Below are positions 12,431-24,085 of a stretch of 64,000 nt of DNA, one piece after another. Each line of letters opens with the position of its first letter. The first letter of the stretch is position 1. The translations under genes and the position numbers were made by a program. The notes beneath the pieces are model-generated. The model searched no databases. It had not been told where the DNA came from and saw only the letters and a program-made list of their open reading frames with translations. The stretch lies in assembly GCF_030272615.1 (NCBI RefSeq), contig NC_081413.1, positions 716,987,867 through 717,051,866 of the forward strand, given 5' to 3'. This DNA comes from Cryptomeria japonica. Lineage: Eukaryota > Streptophyta > Pinopsida > Cupressales > Cupressaceae.

Positions 12431-13563
12431 TGATGAATACTAAGAGGGGGGGGGGGTGAATTAGTATGCCAATAATCAATGCACTAAAACACTTACACAG
12501 TCTAAAGATAAACCGGTAAAGTAGTCTAACAGTCATATCGGTTACCACACATGCAAACCAAAATGCGAATAAAGCATTCACCCACAAAAGCAATACAACC
12601 ATAACACAAGATATTTGACGTGGAAACCCAACTGGGAAAAACCACGGTGAGATGGAACTCACAAGTCACTATCTGCAGAATAGAAACCAGACCGGTTAAG
12701 GTCTTACAATGTTCTTCACCATAACAGATCCTGTTAGGAATCTCAATCTCTGTTAGGAGATAAGTCCGATTAAAGACTACCTTGTTAGAGGATTTTAGAT
12801 TCACATGTGTGAACCACCTTGTTAGACGATTTTACAAAGGCTTTGAGGCCTACTCGGTTAAGGGTTACAAACTTGTCAAAGATGTGAGTAATCAACAAGT
12901 GTTTGATCTATCTAATAGCACAAACTGCTTGGTTAGATCTAGTATTGCTCACAGATAATGCATTCCAGCATTACTTCAGTCTTCTCTCTCTCTCTCACAC
13001 AGTTACAACTTGATCTTATCAGATAAGATCATTCTTAACTTCCACCTTAAACCCTAGCACGACATTAACCCTTTCAGGAACAACTTAAAACCCTAGACAT
13101 GATTTCCTTTTTAAAGGAATCTGATTTCATGTCGGTCCAATAGGATTACATTACAATTTCCTAGGTTCAATGCATCTAGACGTACTTAGTAACACGACAC
13201 AAAAAGCACCGTCAATGTGTCAACACCGTCAAACAATCCATGGATTGGTAACTCATCACAAAATGCCGATTGGTAACTCATCAATACCGATTGCCGGTTT
13301 GACAAAAATGAAGAATGGTAAGAATGTGTTGTGCCGCTTTGCTCCCTCATGCCGCTTGGGATCTATGAACCACTTGGGGTCGACATGCCGCTTCAGACCG
13401 AGAAACACATTCTGCAAAATCACCACTAGTCTAAAGACTAGTATATAACATACCGGTTGGAACAAATACCGGTTGAGCACAAGCTCATACACATAAAGAG
13501 GATCTCAATAAAAGTGTGTGTCCATCAATGACAATCACAACATAAAGAACAAAAATTCCAACA
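12431..13563 (-). mobile_element. Solo LTR, Copia-type, inside the LINE endonuclease
   Basis: On the minus strand it starts TGTTGGAATT, ends CATCA, and is flanked by AGTTC (plus) at 12426-12430 and 13564-13568. Length 1133 bp. A TTGTCATTGATG core lies near its start (plus 13522-13534), and a G-run at about 12447-12456 is the minus-strand 'caccccccc' stretch near its end. No coding region. Short open frames inside it are chance. Confidence 0.85.
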
Positions 13564-13568
13564 AGTTC

Positions 13569-13930
13569 CATAGTTCTTTCCTTTCTCTGTAGTCATTCGG
13601 GGCATAGATAGAGCAAATTCCAAACCTCTGGTTCCCCATTTGAATAGAGACCCATATAGCCCTAGCATAGGGGGATTGTCCCCAGCTAACCACTTTGTTG
13701 GCCCATTTAGGACTAAGGAGTATGGTTGAACCTCCTTTTCCTTTGGTATGGTTAGTGTAAAAAGAGGTAGCCTCCCTCCAGATACATTTGAGACCAATTT
13801 GCAGGGTAAAGCCCACAACTTTTAGCTCCTGCAAGAGGAGGCAATCCATATTCTTATGTGCATTAAGAAATCTCTTTATGATGTATTTCTGATCAGGGGC
13901 CTCAAGGCTCCTGATGTTCCAAGAGATTAT
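13569..13930 (-). pseudogene. LINE ORF2 endonuclease, N-terminal half
   Basis: Starts with KIISWNIRSL, the usual opening of plant L1 endonucleases, then DCLLLQELK (the catalytic Glu-containing motif) and SIYAPND. The ORF1 stop overlaps a possible ORF2 start as ATGCTAA (minus strand of 13934-13940), but one extra A after it puts that ATG out of frame with the domain. Interrupted downstream by the solo LTR. Confidence 0.75.
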
Positions 13931-13933
13931 TTT

Positions 13934-15806
13934 TTAGCATGATTCACCTGGTTGGGGTAGGTCAGTTTGGGATTTAAATCCCTCAAAACACTTGGGCCAA
14001 TCCCGTTTGTTTTCTATATTGTTAGCATCAAATGCAATAGAAGAGGAGGGTCCACCTCTCTTTTTCCTTGCCTCAGAGATTTGTTCAGGACCTACAGATT
14101 CCTTCCTGTTAGCACTATCCTTACTATTCTTAGGAGATCTCTTCCTCTTAGTTTTCTTGTGTTTAACCATAGTTGATCCATCTCGAGTATCTACCAGCCC
14201 TTTTTAAAAGTTGGTGTTCATAGGAGTGAAGGGGTCTATGTTGGTCTCCACACCTTGAGTGGCAGTTGGCTCTGCCTTCAGAGCAATAATAGGGGTGCTA
14301 GAAGTATAAGAGACATCACTAGTAGGGTCTCCCCTAGAGGCCTCTAAAATATCGGAAGCATCTAGAGTGTTCGCTGGGACCTCCTCCATAGTAGGTCTTC
14401 CCCTTTCCCCTTGCAGGGTAGGGGTTTCATCAGTACTGAGTCCATTAAGTTCTTTGCAAGTGGGTAGTTTAGGGTCCTAGACCAAAGAACTGTTAATGGT
14501 ATCTGCTATAGCTGGAACACCCCTATCCATGTCCTCAAGGTCAGAAAACTAGCACCGAGAGGCTTCAATTTCCAATTTCTGCTTGAAAAGGTTTTTCTCA
14601 AGAATTTTCCTAGCTTCAACCGCTTTTCTCAATTTTTCCATCACTAACCGTTGGGAATTAAGGGTCCTTGGGGTTGAGAGATGAGCAGGGGTATCAACAA
14701 ATTCAGTGAGATTAAAGGGAGGAGGATGGGCAACGGCGAGGGCCTCCTTGATAGCATTGTTGTAGTCTAGGATGGAGTTAGCTATCGAGGGGGCCTAAGA
14801 GGAAGGGGGAGGGTTGTGGGGGAGTAGAGAGGGGGAAGGAGAAAATTTAGGCGGGGGGGGGAGAGGAAGGGACATGAGGGGGAGACGAGGGGGTAGGTTC
14901 AAAGGGAGAGGCTATATCTATAGGGGGGGGGGGACCGAAGGCCCGAGCCTTAGACTTTGAAGGTTTATTTGATAATAAGGGACATTTACTTCTAAAATGG
15001 GCACTAACCTTACAAAAATGGTAGGCATCAATTCCACCCATGTACTCAATTGAACAATAATAAGTTTTATTGTTAAAGTGAATATCAATTTCAACAGGGT
15101 ATGCCATACTTGGTTTCAAGGTAATGAGGAGTCTAGCATCAAGATGAGGGAGTACCGAGGGAGAAGAGTCGATTTTTACAATTTTCCCCAAGGGTTCTGC
15201 AATTTTGTCAACACAGGACCAAAGGAAGGGCAGGACATTCTTAATGGTTATCCATTTCGGATAGGAAAGGGCGAGAATTTCATCATTACAAGCTTCAGGG
15301 TCCCAAAAAACAACCCTAAAAGATGAATTCCCTACCGACCAAAACTGCTTATTTACAATTTTGCTTTGGCTTTCCTTATTGTCAAAGAAAATTAGAAACA
15401 AACCCTTTTGAATCATTCTACAAAATGAAAAGTGAAACCCTAGTTTATTGACGCACACACCTTGCAGCCATTTATTCATATATTGACGAGATGGTAAGTT
15501 ATTTACATCAAAGGTAGCGAAAAAATTTGCTGAATCCCTAAGTCTAGAAATCTCAGAAGAAATGGCAAAGAGCATTGAATCGTTAGGTTTGATGGTGACG
15601 CGTTTGGAAGGGTAGACCTCACCTTGTGTTCCTGTGAGATTGGCTTCATCTTCATGGCGGAGAGTGGCTTTGAACTTTGCATCTTCAAGGAATGAGAATC
15701 GCTTGCCCTCCACCGCATGGCTGAAGGTTTTTCGTTGCTCTCGACCATTCGCAAAGGAAAGAATGAGCGGTTTTGGGTTATTGGGGTCACCTTTATTCGA
15801 CTCCAT
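13934..15806 (-). pseudogene. LINE ORF1 (nucleic-acid-binding, gag-like), frameshifted
   Basis: Frame 14847-15806 (319 aa, ATG at 15804-15806) is the N-terminal and central part: a DUF4283-like domain around residues 85-215 (FDNKESQSKIVNKQFWSVG, FRVVFWDPE) followed by a zinc-knuckle remnant in which the first Cys is Tyr (YHFCKVSAHFRSKC). A Pro/Ser-rich tail follows. After a frameshift between about 14390 and 14850 the C-terminal part is read in frames 14204-14389 and 13934-14170; the latter is Lys/Arg-rich (VKHKKTKRKRSPKNSK). The family protein binds element RNA. Domain naming is from family knowledge, not a search. Confidence 0.75.
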
Positions 15807-15935
15807 TTATTGCAGGGAGAGTAATAAATGTTTCAAGGGCTTCCCAACAAGGCCAGGGAGACCTCGCACACGGTGGCGTCCTATAACCAGCGACACCACC
15901 GAGGTTTGTGCCCTAGTTGCAGAGTGCAATTAATC

Positions 15936-16114
15936 CCCTGTAAACAAAAATTCTACAATAACTTAATTTTATTATAAATTATATGAAAATTATGATCAAA
16001 TTGACTGTTGAATAATTTATTCTTTTTGATGGGAGTTGATTAGAGTTAGCAATATTTTTGTTGTTTTAGGTGTTTGTCTTTTTGAATAATTTCCAACTTT
16101 GTCGCTATTATATA
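15936..16114. other. AT-rich sequence between the LINE and a TRIM-like LTR
   Basis: No open frame or repeat is supported here. Confidence 0.4.
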
Positions 16115-16459
16115 TGTTGGAGTAATCAAGACATTATCTAATTATTTAATTAATTAGGTCCTTTAATTAGTTTATTCACTTAAGCTAATGTTAACTGTTT
16201 TTTTCTTTTATTAGAATAGGCCAGTAATAGATTAAGTTCACTTAGTTGAGCTAATCTTTAATTCTTTGAGCTAATTGTAGTTTTCTAATTTTAGATTAGG
16301 TTTCTCTTTCTTTCTATAAAGAAAAGCATTAATTTATTGTAATCTATCCAATTTCATTATAGGTTAATCTACATAATCAAATTCGTCTTTGGATGAATCT
16401 CTCTGAAGGTTGCATAACATTAATCATGGGCTTGTGGGGTTGAACAAATAACTCCAACA
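16115..16459 (+). mobile_element. Possible TRIM-like solo LTR (345 bp)
   Basis: Begins TGTTGGAGT and ends ACTCCAACA, a perfect 9-bp terminal inverted repeat with TG...CA ends. A TATA-like ctataaagaaaag lies at about 16314-16326. The size suits a small LTR (TRIM or solo). Flanking 5-mers do not match (ATATA against TTTTT), so the call lacks target-duplication support. Confidence 0.5.
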
Positions 16460-16505
16460 TTTTTTGTTGTAATAACAACATCATACTTTATGTAATAAAA
16501 TTAAG

Positions 16506-16695
16506 TTTTTGTATTGGTGCCAAACCTAGCTCGATGCTCATTTCGAGACAAGTTGAGGCAAGACTAATCCCTTGGGGTGTAGGTAATGGCCCATGCATTA
16601 CACACATTGTATAAACACTGGGTTCAAAGAGTTGAACTCGAGACCAATGAGGAGCAAATCCATTGCCCAAGCCAACTCTCTTACTCATCGTGGGC
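16506..16695 (-). mobile_element. tRNA-derived SINE (about 190 bp)
   Basis: Flanked by 13-bp direct repeats with one mismatch: taataaaattaag (16493-16505) and taataaaaataag (16696-16708). On the minus strand there is an A-box-like TAAGAGAGTTGG (plus 16672-16683), then 32 bp, then a B-box-like GAGTTCAACTC (plus 16629-16639). This spacing is tRNA-like. The 3' end is a short A-run (plus T5 at 16506-16510). This is the layout of a plant tRNA-derived SINE. The family is not identified. Confidence 0.75.
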
Positions 16696-16708
16696 TAATA
16701 AAAATAAG

Positions 16709-17800
16709 ATTTTATTTATAAGGAGTTTTGAGTGTTTTTATGCCAAGTGCGTAGTTTTATGTAGAATTTGCTCAATCTTGTAGGTATTTTGATTCAATTG
16801 AAGAGGGTTTGAAAACATTAAGTGTTTTGCTTTAGATTTCCTAAACATTATTGTGTTAGAAGAAACAAATTACAAATTATTTAGTCAGGGATATTGTAGG
16901 TTGTTATTGTACTAATATTCTATAGTCCTAAGTATAATAAAATAAACACTTGTGACATGCTTAACTTTAATAGATTCATTTATTAGTTTGAATTATTCTT
17001 TAGAATGAATTAATTAGAATGAAAGGATGTGTGCCTTCATAGTTGTGCATTTAAATAAGGTGGAGAAGGACCCTTTCAATACTCACCCTTTTGAAGTAGT
17101 ATGCCATTTTGCTAATTTTTGCATTTATTCCAAGAAATATCATAACAACCCTCAATTGTGCCCTTGCCCATAACCCCCTCACGCCCCAAGCCTTCAACTT
17201 CTCCAGGGTAGCCTCCAACTCCACACTAGAAAGAGCTTCAAGCCCACCTGTTCTCAAGAATATATATTACACATATGATTCCAAGGTTAAGACACCTTTT
17301 CTAATTGCTTGTTGAGTATTATATAATGCAAACAAGAAATTAGCGTGAAGGATGTCAAGATATTGTATATGTTTGAATTTCATATTAAAATATAATGTGG
17401 AGTGACTTCCTTCCAATAAAGAGCATCACATAATGTTGCCCTATCTCAAAAGTTGTTTTATTTAAAATATATTATATATTTGAATATTTTTATTATTTTT
17501 ATGTGAATTTTTTAATAATAAATTAGATAATAAGAATCCATACTTTTTAATTCTTTGATTTTCATAATTAAATAAGTGAGACAAAGATAAAATTATGATA
17601 TTTATGATATTATAAGAACAAAAAAGATGAATTTTTAACTACATTTATTACAATTGAATTTCTTTAGAACTCATCAAACAACCTAATTGTAAAAAACTCC
17701 TATATTTTCTCAATAAAATACCCTAGAATTTTCTAATTAACCTCTCCATAACACCATACCCTGCCTAATTAAGAAAAAGTGGAAAACTACAAAGAAAATG
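16709..17800. other. AT-rich intergenic region with no supported gene
   Basis: Only short chance frames are present. A richer stretch at 17150-17260 is open on both strands for about 65 codons but resembles nothing I recognise. Confidence 0.4.
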
Positions 17801-18493
17801 CTAGGAAGAAGATATTGGTTTGGCTGCTCTGAAATTTTCATGCGTTAGGCGGGATTCATTGATTCTTAACCCCTTAAGTCCGTCTCTAAAATCCCAACTT
17901 TTTTCCTCAGTCGGACCCCAATCTTAGCTCTGTGTATCGGACCTGTTTGGACATATTATTATTCGGAGATCTGTGCTGCAAAAGGATAATAAAATTGGCA
18001 TGGCTGCAGTCCACATGCATTGGCAGAAATAAACGATAAATAGTTCTATTCTTCTCAGGAAATATCAGTTTGGGAAGGCTATGAACTGTTACCGCTAGGT
18101 ATGTCTGCATTCGTAATTCTTTGAGCTAAATTTTGTTGATTATTTAATAACTGTAAATAATAGCGCTTGAGAGAAGATAATGTTCATAGCGAACATGTTG
18201 AAATCCCAGATAAAATGTGTCAAATGTTGTCAAGAATTGGTGCAGCTAAAGTCTAGGGTTGAAAATTCTGTAAATAACCGGTTTTGCTAAACAATGAATG
18301 AGGCGGTGAGGCTCAAACTTAGGGTTTGACATTTAGCCGACTAGTAAGTGAAATTTTTGGATGTTGTGATGTCAAATACTGCGGTGAGTGGAGCCAGAAA
18401 ATGGGATAATGTGATGAATGAAAAAATATCTTGAAATTAAACAGTTAACATTTTAGGTTTTCTGTATTTAGTTATTTTGGCAAGAGAAGAATT
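17801..18493 (+). other. Upstream region of the PPR gene
   Basis: Less AT-rich than its left neighbour and free of recognisable repeats, so it probably holds the promoter and 5' untranslated region of the PPR gene. I see no unambiguous TATA box or splice signals. Confidence 0.35.
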
Positions 18494-20881
18494 ATGGAAT
18501 ACAGTAGAAGCTTCAAAGTTATTGCATTTTCTACAGTTTCTCTGGTAAGAAAACTAGGGGTATATTATAATCTCTGGAGAGTGCAAGAATTTCATGCCAG
18601 ACTGTCAAATTCTAGGTCTGGACTTATTGAACGTAGGAAAATCAATTGCATTAATCCCACAATCGAAACGGAAAGTACTTCCACAGTAATGATGAAATTC
18701 TCAAAAATAATTTTCAAAGCAGAAAAGTTTTCAACACAGACAATCTCAAAGAATTGCGAGGCAGAAATTTGTGAAGAAGAAATAGATTATGTCGATATTA
18801 AAGGAATAGATAGGGGGACTTTGGACTCCATCTGTGATTTGGTGAGGCTGCAGCAGTGGGATTTGCTGAAGGAAAATTCTGCTAAATTGACGCCATGTAT
18901 TGTAGTGCAAGCATTGGCTGTAAAGCATGCCACTGCTGGATCGAAAATCCAATTGTCTCATTTGTTAGAGAAAGAAGGAAACATTCAGGAAACGATACAA
19001 ATTTACTCTGCAATGATTCACATTTTAATAAGGGCAAAGATGTTTAGTGATGCAAGGGCGTTGATGGACTGTCTTATTCTTTCTTCCAAGTGCCATGCCT
19101 CGGCTTCAGATATTTTCAGGTCGTTGATTTCTGCATATGTAGGATTCTCTGTACCTGTAGCTCTCGACATGTTGATCAAAACTTATGCACGGTTTAATAT
19201 GATTCAAGATGCTGCTGATATTTTTCAACAGTCAAGCAATTGCACTTTTGCAAATGATGTTATCTTCTGCAACAGGCTTCTTAAAGTTATAATCAAAATG
19301 CAGCTACCCGACTTGGTATTTAAAATATTCAAAGAAATGCAGAAAAGGAGAATCTGTCCCAATATTGACACATGGAATTGTGTTCTTGAAGCCTACTGTG
19401 AGAGAGGTAACCTGCCAAAAGCGAACAACTTAGTATTTAAAATGCATGAAACAGGTACAATTCCAGATAGTGTTACCTATGATTTGCTTATTGACGGATA
19501 CTGTAGGGAAAGCAGAATTACTGAGGCTCTTGAACTTATGAAGCATATTATACATGAAGGCTCTGTGCCTGGGATTAAGGCCTACAATGCACTCATAAGG
19601 GGACTATGCAAGGAAGGTAATTTGCAGGAAGCCAAATCCCTCCTACAACAAATTCATCAAAATGGGGTTAAGCCCAGCCCTGAAACTTATGCAGCTTTAA
19701 TTGAAACCCATTTGAAACACTGGCGCATAAGCAGTGCTGTAAATCTGCATGAACAGATGTTAGAACATGACCTTCTCCTTGACAAGGCTACTTACAGGTC
19801 AATCATCAGCATACTTTGCAACTTTGAGATGGTGAAGGAAACAAGTAATTTTGTTCTCCTAACAATGGAAAGAGAGTTAGTCCCTGCCAAAACAATCTTC
19901 TTTGCAATGTTGAAAAGCAACTATCTCAAGGATAATGTTAAACAGCTGAAAAGAATTCTCAATAAAGCCATGGAAGAAGGTATAGAACTGAGTATTGCAA
20001 CTTACACTACACTTATTGAAGGTTTTTACAAAGCAGGCATGTTGCAAGAAGCAAATGAATGGTTCAAAGAAATGCAAAAAAGAGGGTTGACTCCCAAAAG
20101 GAGTAGCTATGTCAAGCTAATATATGGCCATTGCAAGGAAGGGAATTCAAGGATAGGTTTGAAGTTGTTGGAGGAAATGATTCAGAAAGGTTTCTCACTT
20201 ACCATTTCTGTCTATGAGAAAATTGTTACTGGGCTTTGCGATGATAATAACATTCATGAAGCACTTAATCTTGCTCGTCAAATGTTGAAAAGAGGTTTAA
20301 TACTTGAAATAAGTACCTATGCCAGAGTAATTCACAGGCACTTGCAGGAGGGGAATTTGCAGGAGGCAGTGGTTCTGATGGAGGAAATTCTGGAAAAAGG
20401 AATTATACCAAAATCAGAAATCTGTGTTCCATTCTTTACACAACTTTGCATGCAAAGAGAAACAGAGAAAGCAGATAACCTTTTTCACATGATGCTGGAC
20501 AATGGTTGCATTTCTATTGTTTCAGACTATAACCTGCTAATTGATGGTTATTGCAAGGAAGGGAGAATGAAGAAAGCTCTAGAAGTACAGGATAAAATGG
20601 TTAAAAAGGGTATGACTCCTGATATGGATTCTTTTAAGATACTCATTAGGGAATACTGTAGAAAAGGAGAAACAGAGACAGGTGAACGTCTCTTGAATAA
20701 TATGCTGGAGAGGGGAATGACTCCTCTTGTTTCTATTTATAATGATCTTATCCTTGGTTACTGTCAGGGTGGAAAAATGGAGGCGGCTTTGAGGCTTCGA
20801 GATAGCATGTCTTTGAATGGTATAGAGCCTAATGTGGACACCTACAATGCGCTTATCTGTGGAGTTTGCTCAACAATCTGA
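18494..20881 (+). CDS. P-class pentatricopeptide repeat protein (795 aa), intronless
   Basis: Probably an organelle RNA-binding protein acting in RNA stability, processing or translation; that is the family role, and the target is unknown. From residue 255 to 779 there are 15 uninterrupted 35-residue PPR motifs, easily seen as repeats of xxxTYNxLIxGYCxxGxxxEAxxLxxxMxxxGxxP. At least one looser motif precedes them (about 220-254). All are P-type; no E, DYW or SMR domain is present. The first 50 residues are basic with few acids, compatible with an organelle transit peptide. The chosen ATG is the first in frame. The stop falls 16 residues into the next motif (NVDTYNALICGVC...), so the C terminus may be trimmed. 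It is the only long intact non-transposon frame in the window. The orthologue cannot be named. Confidence 0.92.
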   Translation: MEYSRSFKVIAFSTVSLVRKLGVYYNLWRVQEFHARLSNSRSGLIERRKINCINPTIETESTSTVMMKFSKIIFKAEKFSTQTISKNCEAEICEEEIDYVDIKGIDRGTLDSICDLVRLQQWDLLKENSAKLTPCIVVQALAVKHATAGSKIQLSHLLEKEGNIQETIQIYSAMIHILIRAKMFSDARALMDCLILSSKCHASASDIFRSLISAYVGFSVPVALDMLIKTYARFNMIQDAADIFQQSSNCTFANDVIFCNRLLKVIIKMQLPDLVFKIFKEMQKRRICPNIDTWNCVLEAYCERGNLPKANNLVFKMHETGTIPDSVTYDLLIDGYCRESRITEALELMKHIIHEGSVPGIKAYNALIRGLCKEGNLQEAKSLLQQIHQNGVKPSPETYAALIETHLKHWRISSAVNLHEQMLEHDLLLDKATYRSIISILCNFEMVKETSNFVLLTMERELVPAKTIFFAMLKSNYLKDNVKQLKRILNKAMEEGIELSIATYTTLIEGFYKAGMLQEANEWFKEMQKRGLTPKRSSYVKLIYGHCKEGNSRIGLKLLEEMIQKGFSLTISVYEKIVTGLCDDNNIHEALNLARQMLKRGLILEISTYARVIHRHLQEGNLQEAVVLMEEILEKGIIPKSEICVPFFTQLCMQRETEKADNLFHMMLDNGCISIVSDYNLLIDGYCKEGRMKKALEVQDKMVKKGMTPDMDSFKILIREYCRKGETETGERLLNNMLERGMTPLVSIYNDLILGYCQGGKMEAALRLRDSMSLNGIEPNVDTYNALICGVCSTI

Positions 20882-22607
20882 AAATATATAATACTGTTAA
20901 CTCCAAGAGGAAAATGTTGAATCAGTATTGAATTATACAAGCCTATGACAGGGAAGTAGATTATGGATTGGCGCCTTGCTATATCTGAAACAAGCAGGAA
21001 AATATTTCATTTAAAGATGGTTATTGAAATGGCGATCTGTATCCACAACTGCATTTCATGAACAAGATCTTCCTTCAATGCAGCACATACGTGCTTGAGC
21101 AGCAGTTTAACTTTGGTTTTAGGTTTCAAAATTCCAAAAGAAAAGCGAGCATGTGATACTTACCTCTATATGATGGTGCTTTTAAGAATTAAATGGTGAG
21201 TAAATTTCAGCAGAGAGGAGGTTCTTAGCAGAGTAGCATGGCCCATTTGCATGAAGACAGAGGCAAGTTAAGAAGTGGCACAAATTTTCAAGTACTGCAC
21301 ACGATTTGGTTTAAAGGCCATTAAAATTTAAAAGTCATCTTCATCATCGTCAATTTTAGATATGAGGTAGATTGCAGTATTACAGGGTTTTGAAAGTCGA
21401 TTAGCGCATCAAATATAATATTTCTTGTTTCTAAATGAAGATATATGCCAGTAGCTGCTGTGTTAACCAGCTTTTACTATCTGTCAGAAAGTCAAGCCCT
21501 CTGGCAACCATTACTAGAAACTTCTGAGTCTCATACTGGTCTTATTTGATATCTGGGGGATATCAAACAAAGGAGTTCCTTGTGAACTTTTTTCTTCTCC
21601 AACTGCAAAAGTTACGGTTCTATAGAATACCGTGGGATTTTATAGCTATTTCTGAACTGCACAGAACGGGTAGATTTACCAGACACATCCAAACACACCT
21701 CATATGATTAATAAGGATTCACTTTAATGGGTAACTGTTATCCATCATCAGGGTGTCTTTATTGTAATAGTTAACAAATATAACTACTGTAATTAATTTG
21801 GTGCAATATGCCATCAAATGGATTACTATGATGAAATTCTGCAGTGTTTTCTAGAAACTATCATCAGACAACTGGCACTTTAAGGCTTTACTCTGATGTT
21901 TTTTTTAGGTTGCTTTTTTGTTTTTGCAGCTCCAAGATTCAGGAATTAAAGACGAGTGTTAGAATTTCAGTCAATGTAAAATTGTTCAATATATGAAGTG
22001 AATGTTTCTTTCAGCCATCTAATGGCCTTGTAGTATGGTTAGATAATATATTTCTCCTTTAGCTACCTATTGGTAGCTCTTATTCTTTGTAATTTGCTTT
22101 TATTCAATATAAAAAAAAATGGACTCACTCTGAAGAAATTCTTCATTTTTGTTGTCTTGATTTAAACTAGCAGATTGGGATGTAATGTTTCCTAACTGGG
22201 ATGTACTTGTTTTGGCTGAAAATTAACAATTCTAACGATATAATTCATTTACCACTAACATTCTAAAGTAACTCATAAAAGTTATTGAGTTAGATAGTTA
22301 ATGAATAATTAACATCATATGAAATGATAAATAAATTTGCTACTAGAACCTAAACCCTAACTTGTTCCCATAACCAACCATTGTAGAATCAGAAAGGAAA
22401 GCCTTGAAAGGGCGCCCAAAGACTGTTCATCACAATTAAGCCCAAGAGTGTTGAGTATCCAACTATGACAACTTGCCCCTTGACCCACACAAATGATGGA
22501 AACATCCAACTATGATAATTCCATCACTTGATGTGGTGTACTTAATTTGAGGGACCGGTCTACTAACTCTCCCTAACTTTTTTCCTGCCATTTCACATGT
22601 GATGGCT
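20882..22607 (+). other. Region downstream of the PPR gene, no supported gene
   Basis: The first part is probably 3' untranslated sequence. At 22030-22119 a stretch ends 'ttcaatat' plus nine A's (22111-22119), which could be a retroposon tail or a templated A-run. Beyond that, to 22607, nothing is recognised. Confidence 0.35.
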
Positions 22608-24085
22608 TGTGGGAACAAGGAATAGACAAATTTTATTAATTAAATAAACAATAGATTGACAAGGCTTATTAATATCTTAGTCAAATTCTATTAATTAAAT
22701 AAACAATAGATTGACAAGGCTTATTAATGTCTTAGTCAAAGATATATTAAATGGTATAGATGTATAATAACATTTATCCACATTGCATACCACTATACAT
22801 ATACATCAAACATATTTACATTTCCATGCATACCAGTCCAAGTCAATTTTTCTATTGATTGCTGTTCTTATATATGTCCAATCTAATCCGATGAACGCAG
22901 ATTGCAAATTATTAATAATGATAACGATCCTTGTCAATATCCTTGATGAATTGCAGATTCTATGTATAAGAACTTCTGCTCTCATTCGATGTATGCATGG
23001 TTGATATTTGTATGAATGATTGATTGAATGAATTCCTTCAATTGTATTATTTGAGGTGAGTGATAATTAAGTGATTGTTGATTAGATGATTGATGAGTGA
23101 TGATGTAATGAAGGCTGGTTCAATATCTTGTTGAATGATGATTGATAGGATAATTTGCTGATTGATTGTTTGCTTGATTGGATAATTGATGATTGCTTTG
23201 TGGATCTACGGGTGATGATTGATTGGTGTCCCCTTCAATGCTTGGAATAAATTCTTCTTCATATTTTATTGGAGAAATGGTCACCACCCTTCATAAGAAT
23301 TAAGTATAATTAATTATTTTCCAAATTGATCTCCCTTGGATTTTTTCCTCAAATGAAACCTTCTTCCTTTATATCTTCCAATATGAAGGAGAAGTCACAC
23401 CTCTTCCTCATGTCTATCCTTTGACAAGAGTCACAACCTTTCACAATTACCACCTTTTGAAACAACACAACCTTTCATAGTTTCTACTCTTTGAAAGAGT
23501 CACAACCTTTCTTCTTCCCATTTCTTTCTTTTTTCATTAATCCTTTCTTGACTTACATCCTTCATTCTCTCCTCTTTATAAAGGCGGGGTCCTTTCTGAA
23601 TTAACTGCTGCGTCTTCTTCTTATCGCCTGATAATTCGAATTAGATCTCTAACTTGAAATGATTTTCCTTGTATCCCTTTTCCATTCCATATCCTTTTAT
23701 ACTTTCATATTTTATTGAAGAGAGGCATCTATTTGGAAAGAGACATACATTAAAGGGTCATATTTCCTCATTTCTGTCTTATTATTCATATCAGATCTGC
23801 ACTTCTGATTATAGATTAAAGTGCTCTTTCAAATGAAAATCTTTTCTCCCTTTTATACCTCATGTTTGAAGGAGTCACAACTTTTCATTTTATTGTTCTT
23901 TGACCATTCATTAAAATTAACTAAATTTAATTTATTTTAATTTTATCCTTTTATATTTCAGTTTTATTTTTTATTTTTTATATTTTAATTTTATTATTAA
24001 TATTTATTATTAAATCCTACTTCAAAATGGAAACATTACAGAAGATTATTAATTATTATTACCTGATGCCTAGGCTTTTACAGCC
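22608..24085 (+). repeat. Possible solo LTR related to the Gypsy-1 LTR
   Basis: The stretch starting TGTGGGAACAAGG, followed by attaattaaataaa, resembles the Gypsy-1 LTR start. A TATA-like ctttataaaggcgggg sits at 23575-23590, preceded by many 'gagtcacaacctttc' units (about 23380-23520). The right end is not defined and no target duplication was found, so this is tentative. Confidence 0.3.
22628..22737 (+). repeat. 55-bp tandem duplication
   Basis: Copies at 22628-22682 and 22683-22737 (aaattYtattaattaaataa...gtcttagtc) differ at about two positions. Confidence 0.85.

Larger units (their letters stand above)
8500..15935 (-). mobile_element. Dead L1-type LINE retrotransposon
   Basis: Non-LTR element on the minus strand. 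In order from 15.9 kb downward: ORF1 with a zinc-knuckle remnant, ORF2 endonuclease (split by a solo LTR), reverse transcriptase with FADD, and a C-terminal zf-RVT-like region. It ends near 8500 with a short A-run on the minus strand (plus-strand T8, about 8498-8505). Stops and frameshifts occur in every domain. Boundaries are approximate; I could not define a convincing target duplication. Confidence 0.8.

Noticed and set aside
13170-13492. Overlapping plus and minus frames near 13.3 kb
   Set aside because: They lie wholly inside the solo LTR and have no similarity to pol or gag.
17051-17315. Frames of about 65 codons on both strands
   Set aside because: No homology, poor start context and an antisense twin of equal length.
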